This document shows, piece by piece, positions 42,281 through 51,091 of a DNA stretch of 64,000 nucleotides. A program made the translations under genes and the position numbers. The notes below the pieces were generated by a model, which did no database searches, was not told where the DNA came from, and worked only from the letters and a program-made list of their open reading frames with translations. How positions within the stretch are numbered: position 1 is the first letter of the stretch; every line of letters starts with the position of its first letter. Location: positions 62,001-126,000 of the forward strand of contig CAKQPS010000003.1 in assembly GCA_934270475.1 (NCBI GenBank). Direction: 5' to 3'. This DNA comes from an uncultured Alphaproteobacteria bacterium. Lineage in GTDB: Bacteria; Pseudomonadota; Alphaproteobacteria; RF32; CAG-239.

Positions 42281-42933
42281 TTTACGTTTTCCTTTGCCAC
42301 AATATAGTCAACCATAATCCCCGGAACAATCACATTGTTAGGGTCAAGTGGCTCGTTATGCAGATAGTCAACCTCGGCAATCACAATGTCGGCGGCGCTT
42401 GCCATCACCACATTAAAGTTGCGGGTAGAGCCAAAGTAGGATAGGTTGCCGAATTTGTCGGCGTTGGTGGCGTAGATTAGGGCAATATTGGCGCGCAGTG
42501 GTTTTTCTAAAATATAATCTTTGCCGTCAACGTTGATAATTTGTTTGCCTTTAGCTACGTCTGTGCCGATTCCGGTAGGGGTTAAAACGCCTCCAAGTCC
42601 GGCACCTGCGGCGCGGATACGTTCGGCCAGCGAACCTTGCGGAGCCAATTCCACTTCTAAAGTTCCAGCGTTCATTTGCGCCACTGTTTCCGGATTGGTA
42701 CCTATATGCGAAACAATCGCTTTTTTGATTTTATGCGCCGAAATTAGTTTTCCGCGGTCAGAATCCGGAGTTGAAGTATCATTGCCGATTAGCGTTAAAT
42801 TTCCGATAGATGTTTTTAACAGCTCATCAATCACGGCGGTTGGTGCGCCGCACTTTAGAAATCCGCCTATCATTATGCTTTGATTGTCTTTAAAAAATTT
42901 GACTGCTTCAGTTGCTGAGATAAATTTTACCAT
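42277..42933 (-). CDS. atoD: Acetate/acetoacetyl CoA-transferase alpha subunit
   Basis: This 218-residue alpha subunit shows IMIGGFLKCGAPTAVIDELL, TLIGNDT, SHIGTNPET and GAGLGGVLTPTGIGT, matching E. coli AtoD closely along the whole length. It is the first gene of the two-gene operon; a promoter of TTGACT-17-TATTGC lies at 42959-42987. In a gut-type anaerobe the pair would serve short-chain fatty acid use or butyrate formation; the direction is inference. Confidence 0.92.
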   Translation of the reverse strand: MVKFISATEAVKFFKDNQSIMIGGFLKCGAPTAVIDELLKTSIGNLTLIGNDTSTPDSDRGKLISAHKIKKAIVSHIGTNPETVAQMNAGTLEVELAPQGSLAERIRAAGAGLGGVLTPTGIGTDVAKGKQIINVDGKDYILEKPLRANIALIYATNADKFGNLSYFGSTRNFNVVMASAADIVIAEVDYLHNEPLDPNNVIVPGIMVDYIVAKENVK

Positions 42934-42958
42934 TTGTTCTCCTTAAAAACTTATCTCA

Positions 42959-42987
42959 GCAATAAACGAAAAAGCATAAAAAGTCAA
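42959..42987 (-). promoter_or_regulatory. Promoter of atoDA
   Basis: Minus strand TTGACT (42982-42987), 17 bp, TATTGC (42959-42964), about 25 bp before the atoD start. Confidence 0.55.
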
Positions 42988-43015
42988 TAATCGGCGAGGG
43001 GGCGTGGATAAAAAT

Positions 43016-43043
43016 ACAGCCTGTCCTAAAACAGACAGGCTGT
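43016..43043 (-). terminator. clpB terminator
   Basis: A 10-bp perfect stem (ACAGCCTGTC with GACAGGCTGT) followed, on the minus strand, by ATTTTTAT, 20 bp after the clpB stop. Confidence 0.8.
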
Positions 43044-43062
43044 TACCTCAACCAAAACAAAT

Positions 43063-45579
43063 TTAATGTTTAGTTTCCGGTTTCAGTTCCAAACCATTAG
43101 CGCCGGCAGTAATCGAAACCGTCGAGTTATCCGGTACAGCGCCGTCAAGCAGCAGAACCGAGAGCGGGTTTTCCACTTCTTGCACAATAAGGCGTTTCAG
43201 CGGACGGGCGCCGAACTCTTCATTGTAGCCGTTGTCAGCCAGCCAATCTTTGGCTTTGTTATCCAGCTGCAAATTGATGTGGCGGTCATCCAAGCGTTTT
43301 TGCAGACGTTTGATTTGAATATCCACAATTTGCCGAATATCCTCTTTGCGCAATGGGTTAAAGGTTATAATTTCATCAAGACGGTTCAAAAATTCCGGCT
43401 TAAAGAAACTTTTTAACTTAGTCATTAAATCGCCTTCGCCTCCGGTAACCAAATTAGAAGTCAAAATAATGAACGTGTTTTTAAAGTCCACCGTACGACC
43501 TTTGCCATCGGTCAAATGACCTTCGTCCAGCACTTGCAGCAACAGGTTAAACACATCCGGATGCGCTTTTTCCACCTCATCAAACAAAATCACCTGATAT
43601 GGACGGCGGCGGACGGCTTCGGTTAAAACACCGCCTTCGTCATAGCCCACATATCCCGGAGGCGCACCGATTAAACGGGCAACCGAATGTTTTTCCATAT
43701 ATTCGGACATATCTATACGCACATAGGCGGCTTCTTCATCAAACAAAAACTCAGCCAAAGCTTTTGCCAGTTCGGTTTTACCGACACCTGTCGGACCCAG
43801 GAACAAAAACGAACCAATCGGACGATTCGGGTCTTTCAAACCGGAACGTGAACGGCGCACGGCATTGGCAACAGCTTTCAAAGCCTTGTCTTGTCCGACT
43901 ACGCGCAGAGCCAAATTCTTTTCCAAATTAAGCAGCTTTTCACGCTCGCTGCCAACCAGTTTATCTACCGGAATACCGGTCCATTTAGAAACCACCGAGG
44001 CAATCATATCCGGCGTAACGGTTTCAACAGTTTGCTGTGCTTGGCTATGGGCGCTAAGCTCTTTCAGTTTTCGTTCCAAATCCGGAATTTCTTTATATTG
44101 CAGCTCACCGGCTTTTTCATATAAACCGGCGCGCAGAGCTTTGTCTGCTTCAATACGGGCTTGATCCAAACGTTCGCGCAGACGGTTTGCTTCCAGGCTG
44201 GAGCTTTTGCGGGCTTTCCACGCTTCAGATTTTTCTGCCGACTCTTTTTCCAAAACAGTTATTTCCTGTTCCAGTTTAGCCAAACGCTCTTTTGAGTTGT
44301 CATCGGTTTCCTTTTTCAGGGCTTCACGCTCAATTTTATATTGAATCAGTTTACGGTCAATCTCGTCTAGCTCTTCCGGTTTAGAGTCCAAAGCCATTTT
44401 GAGTTTGCTGGCGGCTTCATCAACCAAATCTATGGCTTTATCCGGCAGAAAACGGTCGGTAATATAGCGGTCGGACATGGTTGCCGCCGCTACCAAAGCC
44501 GCGTCGGAAATACGCACGCCGTGGTGCAATTCATATTTTTCTTTAATGCCGCGCAAAATTGAAATAGTTTCTTCAACATGGGTTTCACCAACATACACCG
44601 GTTGAAAACGACGAGCAAAAGCCGCGTCTTTTTCAATGTATTTTTGATATTCTTTCAGCGTGGTGGCACCTATGCAATGCAGTTCGCCGCGTGCCAAAGC
44701 CGGTTTAAGCAGGTTTGAGGCGTCCATAGAACCTTCGCTGGCTCCGGCGCCTACAACCGTATGCATTTCATCAATAAACAAAATAACTTGCCCTTCGGCT
44801 GCAGAAACTTCTTTTAAAACGGCTTTCAAGCGCTCTTCAAACTCACCGCGGAATTTAGCGCCGGCAATCAGCGCGCCCATATCCAGCGACATCAGGCGTT
44901 TATGCGCCAAACTGTCAGGTACGTCGCCGTTAATGATACGCTGCGCCAAACCCTCGACAATAGCAGTTTTACCCACACCAGGTTCACCAATCAAAATCGG
45001 GTTGTTTTTAGTACGGCGCGACAATACCTGAATCGTACGGCGGATTTCTTCATCACGTCCGATTACCGGGTCTAATTTGCCTTGCGATGCTAATTGCGTA
45101 AAGTCTATGGCGTATTTCTTCAAGGCGTCAAAACTATCTTCCGCCGAGGCAGAATCTGCGGTGCGTCCTTGACGCATATTGTTGATGGCTTCGTTGAGCT
45201 TGTGCACATCAACGCCGTAATTTTTCTGCATCAAAAGCGCCTGCAGCAAACGTTCAACCGTAACATAACTGTCTTTGGCTTTTTCGGCGATTTGCTCTGC
45301 CGTGTCCAGTATTTTCAAAAAATCTTTAGAGCAGGAAACTTCAACATTTTGCCCTTCGACCTGCGGCAATTTGTTGAGTTCCTCAGCTACTTCTTCACGC
45401 AGTAAATCCGGATTTGCTCCGGCTTGGCTCAGCAAGTTTGAGGCAACGCCGTTTTTATCATCCAACATAACTTTCAGCAAGTGAGCCGGAGTAATAAATT
45501 GGTTGTTGTTGCGCAAAGCTAAGCTTTGGGCGCTTTGCAAGAACCCTTGGCTGCGGTCTGTAAGTTTTTCCATATTCAT
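43063..45579 (-). CDS. clpB: Chaperone ClpB (disaggregase)
   Basis: ClpB is a hexameric AAA+ unfoldase that rescues aggregated proteins with DnaK. The 838-residue protein has the Clp-N repeats (QGFLQSAQSLALRNNN onward), AAA1 with GEPGVGKT (about 198-205), the long coiled-coil middle domain (about 400-525), AAA2 with GPTGVGKT near 600, and the C-terminal D2 small domain (GARPLKRLIVQEVENPL). The LIF/IGF-L loop for ClpP is absent, as expected for ClpB. AGGAG precedes the first ATG. No sigma-32-type promoter was seen; a sigma-70-like one lies at 45609-45637. Confidence 0.98.
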   Translation of the reverse strand: MNMEKLTDRSQGFLQSAQSLALRNNNQFITPAHLLKVMLDDKNGVASNLLSQAGANPDLLREEVAEELNKLPQVEGQNVEVSCSKDFLKILDTAEQIAEKAKDSYVTVERLLQALLMQKNYGVDVHKLNEAINNMRQGRTADSASAEDSFDALKKYAIDFTQLASQGKLDPVIGRDEEIRRTIQVLSRRTKNNPILIGEPGVGKTAIVEGLAQRIINGDVPDSLAHKRLMSLDMGALIAGAKFRGEFEERLKAVLKEVSAAEGQVILFIDEMHTVVGAGASEGSMDASNLLKPALARGELHCIGATTLKEYQKYIEKDAAFARRFQPVYVGETHVEETISILRGIKEKYELHHGVRISDAALVAAATMSDRYITDRFLPDKAIDLVDEAASKLKMALDSKPEELDEIDRKLIQYKIEREALKKETDDNSKERLAKLEQEITVLEKESAEKSEAWKARKSSSLEANRLRERLDQARIEADKALRAGLYEKAGELQYKEIPDLERKLKELSAHSQAQQTVETVTPDMIASVVSKWTGIPVDKLVGSEREKLLNLEKNLALRVVGQDKALKAVANAVRRSRSGLKDPNRPIGSFLFLGPTGVGKTELAKALAEFLFDEEAAYVRIDMSEYMEKHSVARLIGAPPGYVGYDEGGVLTEAVRRRPYQVILFDEVEKAHPDVFNLLLQVLDEGHLTDGKGRTVDFKNTFIILTSNLVTGGEGDLMTKLKSFFKPEFLNRLDEIITFNPLRKEDIRQIVDIQIKRLQKRLDDRHINLQLDNKAKDWLADNGYNEEFGARPLKRLIVQEVENPLSVLLLDGAVPDNSTVSITAGANGLELKPETKH

Positions 45580-45608
45580 ATTATTTTCACACTCCTTTAT
45601 CTATAAAA

Positions 45609-45637
45609 AATATAGGAAGTGTAAAAGGCAAATGCAA
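45609..45637 (-). promoter_or_regulatory. Sigma-70-like promoter of clpB
   Basis: Minus strand TTGCAT (45632-45637), 17 bp, TATATT (45609-45614), about 30 bp before the clpB start. Confidence 0.55.
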
Positions 45638-45654
45638 ATATCTTGCAAAAATTT

Positions 45655-47610
45655 TTATCTGCCTTGGCGGTCGCCTAAATTTTTTGTTCCGCCGTGACCG
45701 CCGCGTCCTTGATAATTCGGGCGTCCGTTAAATTGATTTTTTCGCTTTTTAGGCTGCGGAGTTTTTTCTTCTGTACCGGATACTTTGCGTTTCGTCAAAT
45801 CCGCTTTTTTGCTTTTAACCCGTTGCAAAGCCTTTTGATTGCTTTGCGGTCCTTCTACGGCAGATTCTTTTGCCGTAACTGCAGTGGCAGGCGTTTTTAC
45901 TTCTGCTTGAGCAGGTTCCGGAGCTTTTTCTGCTTCATCGGCCTGTTGATTTTCATTGGATTTCGGAGGAAGTTTCATTAGATATTCCGGATCATAAATG
46001 GTTTCGCGGTGCAAGCCCATTAACCCGTCAATACCTTCTTTAACGCGAACTGCCACATAGAATTTTTTACCGGTTTCCGGATTTGTGAAAATTGTGCGGT
46101 GAGAGGTTTTACTGTTATCTTCTTTTTCCAACAAAACACCGCGAGCCGTAACATTGTTTTCTATGGCATGCAGCAAATTGTGTGAATCTTTAGCCATTAA
46201 AACAACTTGGTCGTTCATCTGCCACCATTTTTTGCCGGTAGCTTTGCAAAAAGCGTCCGGGTCGTTAATGGCAAAATTGTGGTGTCCGTCTAAAAAGTCG
46301 TTGCTTTTACCGGCTTTCATCAAATTTATTGTTTGTTTAATTAGAGATTTCTCTAGCCCTTTAGCTTCCAAAATCTTTACCAGGTCAGTTTCATGCTTGC
46401 GGGCGTATTTTTTGAAGAATTTTGCTCTGCCGCTGGATTGCAGTTTTACTCCGTCAACTTCATTTTTGTTTTGTTTTTGACGTCTTTTGACCTCAGCCGC
46501 CGATGGTTGGCGATATTCGCAAATTAAATAAGCCATATCCGCGTATGATAATTCGGATATTTTGTCTGCCGGATAGTCGCGGTTAGCTAGAGCCTTTTGC
46601 AAGTCGCTTTTTATTTCGGCAAATTCAGGCATTTGTTTGCAAATTTTCCAAATTTCATTCTTTTCCAAGTTATATTGTTTAGGGTTATCGTTGCCCGGAC
46701 GAGGGTGATTCAGCCGTTCTCTTAAGGTCGGCGAGCAGCTATATTGATTCGGACGTTCTATAAAACCGTCCCAAGCGGCACGCAAAGCGCAAGTTTTGGC
46801 CTGGCTTATCAATTCTTCCTGCGGTGTTTTTTCCTCTATCGGAATAATGGCAACTTCCATACCGAGCGGAGCCAATTTTTTTGCTAAATCGGTCATGGCT
46901 CGTTTGCGGTCAACTTTTGCAGAAGTTTGACTGTCATCTTTAATCAAAAGTCCGATAGTGTTTTTTACGTCCTGGATAATTTCCTGGGCGCTTTTTTCTT
47001 CTATAACTACTTTCTTGCCGGACATTTTGTCGTTGACTTTGCCGATATAATCGTTCAGATGTTCCATGGTTTTAGCCTGAAATCTCGGCGATTCTTTTTG
47101 CATCTCGTTTATAAAAATTTGAGTATGGTTTAGAAACGTTGCTAAATTTTTTTGTAATTTTTCATCAAACTGTACAGGCTTAGCGTCGCCTTTTAAATCG
47201 GCTTTAAGTACGCCGCTGTCAAATTCTGCTGAGGTTTCGGGATATTCTTGGTTCAAAATTTGCGGATAAATAGTTTCAAGCTGTTTTTTTAGCAGCTGAA
47301 CAATTTGTTTTTCAGTTTCAATTTTACTTTTTTTAGCCGCATCATCGGTGTTCGGTATTTGGATTTTGTTGTCCAGCGAGTTAAGACTGCGATAAATGTT
47401 TGAAAGTGCAAAAGAATAAGAAACTTCTCGGTTGGCATTTTTTAAATGTTCTTCATCCAGCCCCGGAGCGTAAACGGCAACATCGCTTAAAGCATAGTTT
47501 TCTTGGGCTTTTTGGGCAATTTTCATATCATTTTCAGACGCGAAACCTGGATTGATAACGCCCTCTCGCGGTAAAAAGTCTGAAATCACATCTCTTGTTT
47601 TTAATGGCAT
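45655..47610 (-). CDS. Large unknown protein with HNH-nuclease-like segment
   Basis: I do not recognise this 651-residue protein as a whole. About residues 435-485 contain FLDGHHNFAIND, then KKWWQMNDQVVLMAKDSHNLLH, which has the H-H...N...H order of HNH/endonuclease-VII-type nucleases. The N-terminal two-thirds are helical and charged; the last 100 residues are low-complexity, Ala/Glu/Lys-rich, ending in an RG-rich tail (QGRGGHGG). No signal peptide or membrane segment is seen. AGAGGTG precedes the ATG, and a promoter lies at 47644-47672. It could be a secreted effector, a toxin-like nuclease or an RNA-binding protein; which is open. Confidence 0.6.
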   Translation of the reverse strand: MPLKTRDVISDFLPREGVINPGFASENDMKIAQKAQENYALSDVAVYAPGLDEEHLKNANREVSYSFALSNIYRSLNSLDNKIQIPNTDDAAKKSKIETEKQIVQLLKKQLETIYPQILNQEYPETSAEFDSGVLKADLKGDAKPVQFDEKLQKNLATFLNHTQIFINEMQKESPRFQAKTMEHLNDYIGKVNDKMSGKKVVIEEKSAQEIIQDVKNTIGLLIKDDSQTSAKVDRKRAMTDLAKKLAPLGMEVAIIPIEEKTPQEELISQAKTCALRAAWDGFIERPNQYSCSPTLRERLNHPRPGNDNPKQYNLEKNEIWKICKQMPEFAEIKSDLQKALANRDYPADKISELSYADMAYLICEYRQPSAAEVKRRQKQNKNEVDGVKLQSSGRAKFFKKYARKHETDLVKILEAKGLEKSLIKQTINLMKAGKSNDFLDGHHNFAINDPDAFCKATGKKWWQMNDQVVLMAKDSHNLLHAIENNVTARGVLLEKEDNSKTSHRTIFTNPETGKKFYVAVRVKEGIDGLMGLHRETIYDPEYLMKLPPKSNENQQADEAEKAPEPAQAEVKTPATAVTAKESAVEGPQSNQKALQRVKSKKADLTKRKVSGTEEKTPQPKKRKNQFNGRPNYQGRGGHGGTKNLGDRQGR

Positions 47611-47643
47611 CGCACACCTCTGTATATTTGTATTTTTTCTTTA

Positions 47644-47672
47644 ATTTTAGCAAATAAAAGCAAATTTGTCTA
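47644..47672 (-). promoter_or_regulatory. Promoter of the HNH-like protein gene
   Basis: Minus strand TAGACA (47667-47672), 17 bp, TAAAAT (47644-47649), about 35 bp before the gene. Confidence 0.5.
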
Positions 47673-47708
47673 TAATATTTTTGTCAAATCTAAAGAATTA
47701 TAACAAAA

Positions 47709-47735
47709 AAGACCTTAAATTTTATTTAAGGTCTT
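47709..47735 (-). terminator. Terminator of the NrdD-like small gene
   Basis: An 11-bp perfect stem (AAGACCTTAAA with TTTAAGGTCTT, 5-nt loop) followed on the minus strand by TTTTTTG, 22 bp after the stop. Confidence 0.85.
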
Positions 47736-47757
47736 AAATTCAGCAGTTAAATAGCTT

Positions 47758-47967
47758 TTATTCTGCAGCACAAGCGCAAGCTTCATCAGCAATCATATGT
47801 GAAACCGCTTTTTCTTCACAAAAACATTTGCGGGAATAGTATTCAGACTTTTTGCCGCGGTTAAATTCCGAAACCGGACGGTGATAGCCCATAACACGGG
47901 TCCAAATTTCGCAAGGTTGTCTTTCAGCATCGCTCAAAGTAATATCTTCAATCTTGATAACAGCCAT
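47758..47967 (-). CDS. Stand-alone NrdD C-terminal-like (NRDD) domain protein
   Basis: A 69-residue protein with RQPCEIWTRVMGYHRPVSEFNRGKKSEY (about 16-43), very like the zinc-binding C-terminal part of anaerobic ribonucleotide reductase NrdD, which reads CEV-[WY]-x-R-V-x-GY-x-RPV-x-x-[WF]-N-x-GK. Later Cys residues (CFCEE, ACACAAE) may complete a metal site. I recall such small proteins encoded alone in alphaproteobacteria. It lacks the glycyl-radical domain and so is not a reductase itself; an accessory or radical-repair role is a guess. AAGGAG precedes the ATG and a strong terminator follows. Confidence 0.7.
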   Translation of the reverse strand: MAVIKIEDITLSDAERQPCEIWTRVMGYHRPVSEFNRGKKSEYYSRKCFCEEKAVSHMIADEACACAAE

Positions 47968-48289
47968 TTTTATTCTCCTTTATATTATCATATTTATAAC
48001 TTGTTTGTACTACATATAGTGTTAATAAAAAGTAAATAGACTAGATATAGTATTTTTATCTTATGCACACCTTTTTATTTTTCCTACAAGATTCATAAGG
48101 TTAGCCAAACGTAAAATTTTTTATTTAAATCAATTTTTTTCAATATCAAAATTTGCTTTAAAAAATAGAGTTTGGGGTATGATTTTGGTTAATATTCTGA
48201 TTTTGCTGGTATTTCTATTCTGAAACACTAATTTTCAGGTCGCAAATACGAGTCCTTTTGGGGCATTTTCAGATTCGGTATAAAAGAAA
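47968..48289. other. AT-rich intergenic region without recognisable gene
   Basis: About 320 bp between the NrdD-like gene and the atp operon terminator. No credible reading frame, tRNA or FNR-type palindrome was found. It should hold the promoter of the 47758 gene, but no box stands out. Confidence 0.5.
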
Positions 48290-48318
48290 CACCTTTTAAG
48301 CTTACGGCTTAAAAGGTG
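48290..48318 (-). terminator. atp operon terminator
   Basis: A perfect 12-bp stem (CACCTTTTAAGC with GCTTAAAAGGTG, 5-nt loop), followed on the minus strand by TTTCTTTTAT, 26 bp after atpC. Confidence 0.88.
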
Positions 48319-48344
48319 CTGCTTGTTGTCAAGTTTTAACTTTT

Positions 48345-48710
48345 TTATTTTTCTTTGGTTTTGAAATAGTCTATAATCATCTGATAATACTCAGCATTTT
48401 GTGGTTCGCTTTCTTTAAGCACGGCTGCTTTTTCTTCGGTGATAGCCGATTCCGCAATCAGGTGCAGAGTAGAGATTTTGCAGACGTTATTTGCCACATC
48501 AACCACGCCGCCGTCAATAAAATATATGGCAGAAACTCTGTTTTCAGTATCCAAAATTTGCAATATACCTTTATTTAACAGCAAAGAAGTCGGCGCCCGC
48601 TCGTCAATCAAAGTCAAATTGGTTTTGCCGTATGGCAGTACCACGCGGTAAACTTTTTTGTTGAGCGCCGTTCTTTCCGGTGTGAATATTTTTAAGCTAA
48701 TATCAGCCAT
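48345..48710 (-). CDS. atpC: ATP synthase F1 epsilon subunit
   Basis: A 121-residue protein with the beta-sandwich of F1 epsilon (SLKIFTPER at the start, GILQILD, YFIDGGVVDVANN) and a short C-terminal part. Epsilon couples gamma rotation to the F0 ring and can inhibit ATP hydrolysis. Position after atpD with a 1-nt overlap confirms the call, since sequence conservation is low. The C-terminal helical hairpin looks shortened compared with E. coli (139 aa). Confidence 0.88.
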   Translation of the reverse strand: MADISLKIFTPERTALNKKVYRVVLPYGKTNLTLIDERAPTSLLLNKGILQILDTENRVSAIYFIDGGVVDVANNVCKISTLHLIAESAITEEKAAVLKESEPQNAEYYQMIIDYFKTKEK

Positions 48711-50161
48711 TAGTTAGACTCTTTCATTTTTTCTGCTTTAGCCACAGCGTCTTCAATGGTGCCAACCATATAAAAGGCTGCTTCCGGCAGGTCGTCGTAT
48801 TCACCGTCCAAAATGCCCTTAAAGCCTTTAATGGTATCTTCCATTTGTACAAACACGCCTTTCAAGCCGGTAAATACTTCTGCCACGTGGAACGGCTGCG
48901 ACAAGAAACGCTGAATTTTACGAGCGCGTGAAACCACGATTCTGTCTTCTTCCGAAAGTTCGTCCATACCCAAAATGGCGATAATATCTTGCAGAGAGTT
49001 ATATTTTTGCAAAATTTCCTGCACGCGGCGGGCAACATTATAGTGCTCTTCGCCCACAATATCCGGACTCAAAGCGCGGCTGGTGGAGTCGAGCGGATCA
49101 ACGGCTGGGAAAATAGCCTGTTCGGAAATTTTACGCGACAGCACGGTTGTTGCGTCCAAGTGCGCAAAAGTTGTTGCTGGAGCAGGGTCGGTCAAGTCAT
49201 CGGCAGGCACATAAACCGCTTGCACAGAAGTAATAGAGCCGTCTTTAGTCGAAGTAATACGTTCCTGCATAGCGCCCATATCCGTACCCAAAGTCGGCTG
49301 ATAGCCTACAGCGGACGGAATACGTCCCAGCAACGCCGAAACTTCTGAACCAGCTTGCGTAAAGCGGAAGATGTTATCAATAAACAGCAACACGTCCTGA
49401 TGTTCTTGATCGCGGAAATATTCAGCCTGTGTCAAACCGGTCAAAGCTACGCGGGCACGGGCTCCAGGAGGTTCATTCATTTGTCCGTAAACCAGCACAG
49501 TTTTAGATTTGTCGCCTTTAAGGTCGATAACGCCGGATTCTGTCATTTCATTGTACAAGTCATTGCCTTCACGAGTACGTTCGCCCACACCTGTAAATAC
49601 TGAATAGCCGCCGTGACCTTTGGCAATGTTGTTAATCAATTCCATAATCAGCACGGTTTTGCCCACGCCGGCGCCGCCGAACAAACCAATTTTACCGCCT
49701 TTACTGTATGGTTCAAGCAAGTCGATAACTTTAATGCCGGTAACCAAAATTTCTTCTTTGGTAGATTGGTCTGTAAAAGACGGAGCTTCACGGTGAATAG
49801 GTTTATAGTTTTTGCTGGCAATCGGACCGCGTTCATCAACCGGTTCGCCGATTACGTTAATAATGCGTCCCAGCAATTCCGGACCAACCGGAACTTTAAT
49901 TGGTTCACCGGTGTTCACAACTTCCAAGCCGCGAACCAAACCATCGGTGGTATCCAAAGCGATACATCTAACCACACATTCGCCTAAGTGCTGTTCTACT
50001 TCCAGCACCAAGCGTTTGCCGTGGTTATCGCATTCCAGCGCCGTATAAATATCCGGCAAATCGGCTTCGTTATCAAATTTTACATCGACAACCGCGCCCA
50101 AAACCTGATAAATATGTCCGGCTTTGAGTGATTTATTTGCGGTTTTTTCTTCTTTAGTCAT
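48710..50161 (-). CDS. atpD: ATP synthase F1 beta subunit
   Basis: The catalytic subunit of F1, 483 residues, with Walker A GGAGVGKT (about 165-172), the GERTREGNDLY loop, VLLFIDNIFRFTQAGSEVSALLGR and the PSAVGYQPTLGTDMG block. The protein has an N-terminal extension of about 10 residues before HIYQVLGAVVDVKF. Together with alpha it forms the catalytic hexamer. Strongly conserved throughout. Confidence 0.99.
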   Translation of the reverse strand: MTKEEKTANKSLKAGHIYQVLGAVVDVKFDNEADLPDIYTALECDNHGKRLVLEVEQHLGECVVRCIALDTTDGLVRGLEVVNTGEPIKVPVGPELLGRIINVIGEPVDERGPIASKNYKPIHREAPSFTDQSTKEEILVTGIKVIDLLEPYSKGGKIGLFGGAGVGKTVLIMELINNIAKGHGGYSVFTGVGERTREGNDLYNEMTESGVIDLKGDKSKTVLVYGQMNEPPGARARVALTGLTQAEYFRDQEHQDVLLFIDNIFRFTQAGSEVSALLGRIPSAVGYQPTLGTDMGAMQERITSTKDGSITSVQAVYVPADDLTDPAPATTFAHLDATTVLSRKISEQAIFPAVDPLDSTSRALSPDIVGEEHYNVARRVQEILQKYNSLQDIIAILGMDELSEEDRIVVSRARKIQRFLSQPFHVAEVFTGLKGVFVQMEDTIKGFKGILDGEYDDLPEAAFYMVGTIEDAVAKAEKMKESN

Positions 50162-50176
50162 TCATATCTCCTTGTT

Positions 50177-51091
50177 TTAAACGGCATCTGCGCCGGCGAT
50201 AATTTCAATCAGTTCAGTAGTAATTGCCGATTGGCGCATGCTGTTATATTTTAAAGTCAAGTCGCTAATCATTTGTTTTGCATTGCGGGTGGCATTATCC
50301 ATAGAGGTCATGCGCGCTCCGTGTTCAGATGCTGCCGAATTGACCAACGCCTGAAAAACAGTGTCTTCAAAAATAATCGGCACAATTTGTTCCAAAATTG
50401 TCGATTTATCAGGCATATAATCATAAAACGCCTCGCCGGAACGATTGAGGTTTTCAACATTCTCGTTGTTGTGCTTCAGCTGCAGCGGGCAAACTTGTTC
50501 TGCTTCAAAGGTACGGCTGATAGCCGATTCAAAGTGCGCGTGTATCAATTCGCACACATCAAAATCATGGTTTTGAAAACGCTTCAGAATATATTTTGCC
50601 AAGCGGGTTGCCGCTTCCGAATAAGAAGCGTCTTTGCTCAAGTTGTTGGATAATGTCATATCCAAATCGCTGAAGGTGCGTTTCAAAACGTCATGCGCTT
50701 TTTTACCGATGCAGATAACTTTAATATCTTTCTTTTGACGGCGCAGTTCTTTGATGCGTTCAATGGCTTTTTTAGCTACATTGCTGTTATAAGCCCCGCA
50801 TAGTCCGCGGTCAGAAGAAAAAATATAAAGCTCGTACTTTTGCTCATTTTTATTTTGCTGCAACAGAGCCGGACGAGGATAGTTTACGCCGTTTTCTGCC
50901 TCTTCTGTTTCAATTTCGGTTAAAACACGCAAAGCAGAACGCCGTAAATTTTCGGCGTAATCCTGATTCTTGTCAACCAGAATTTGAACACGGCGCAGGC
51001 GCGAAGCAGCCACCATCTTCATCGCAGAAGTAATTTTCTGGGTGGATTTGATGGCTTCAATGCGTGTCCGTAATTCTTTTAAGCCTGCCAT
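50177..51091 (-). CDS. atpG: ATP synthase F1 gamma subunit
   Basis: The 304-residue rotor subunit: the N-terminal helix ELRTRIEAIKSTQKITSAMKMVAASRLRR and the C-terminal MTSMDNATRNAKQMISDLTLKYNSMRQSAITTELIEIIAGA match the family at both ends; ELYIFSSDRGLCGAYNSN is the conserved central motif. It lies immediately after atpA. Confidence 0.98.
   Translation of the reverse strand: MAGLKELRTRIEAIKSTQKITSAMKMVAASRLRRVQILVDKNQDYAENLRRSALRVLTEIETEEAENGVNYPRPALLQQNKNEQKYELYIFSSDRGLCGAYNSNVAKKAIERIKELRRQKKDIKVICIGKKAHDVLKRTFSDLDMTLSNNLSKDASYSEAATRLAKYILKRFQNHDFDVCELIHAHFESAISRTFEAEQVCPLQLKHNNENVENLNRSGEAFYDYMPDKSTILEQIVPIIFEDTVFQALVNSAASEHGARMTSMDNATRNAKQMISDLTLKYNSMRQSAITTELIEIIAGADAV

Noticed and set aside
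45580..45654. Heat-shock (sigma-32) promoter for clpB
   Set aside because: No CTTGAAA plus CCCCAT-type pair is present; only a sigma-70-like promoter is visible.
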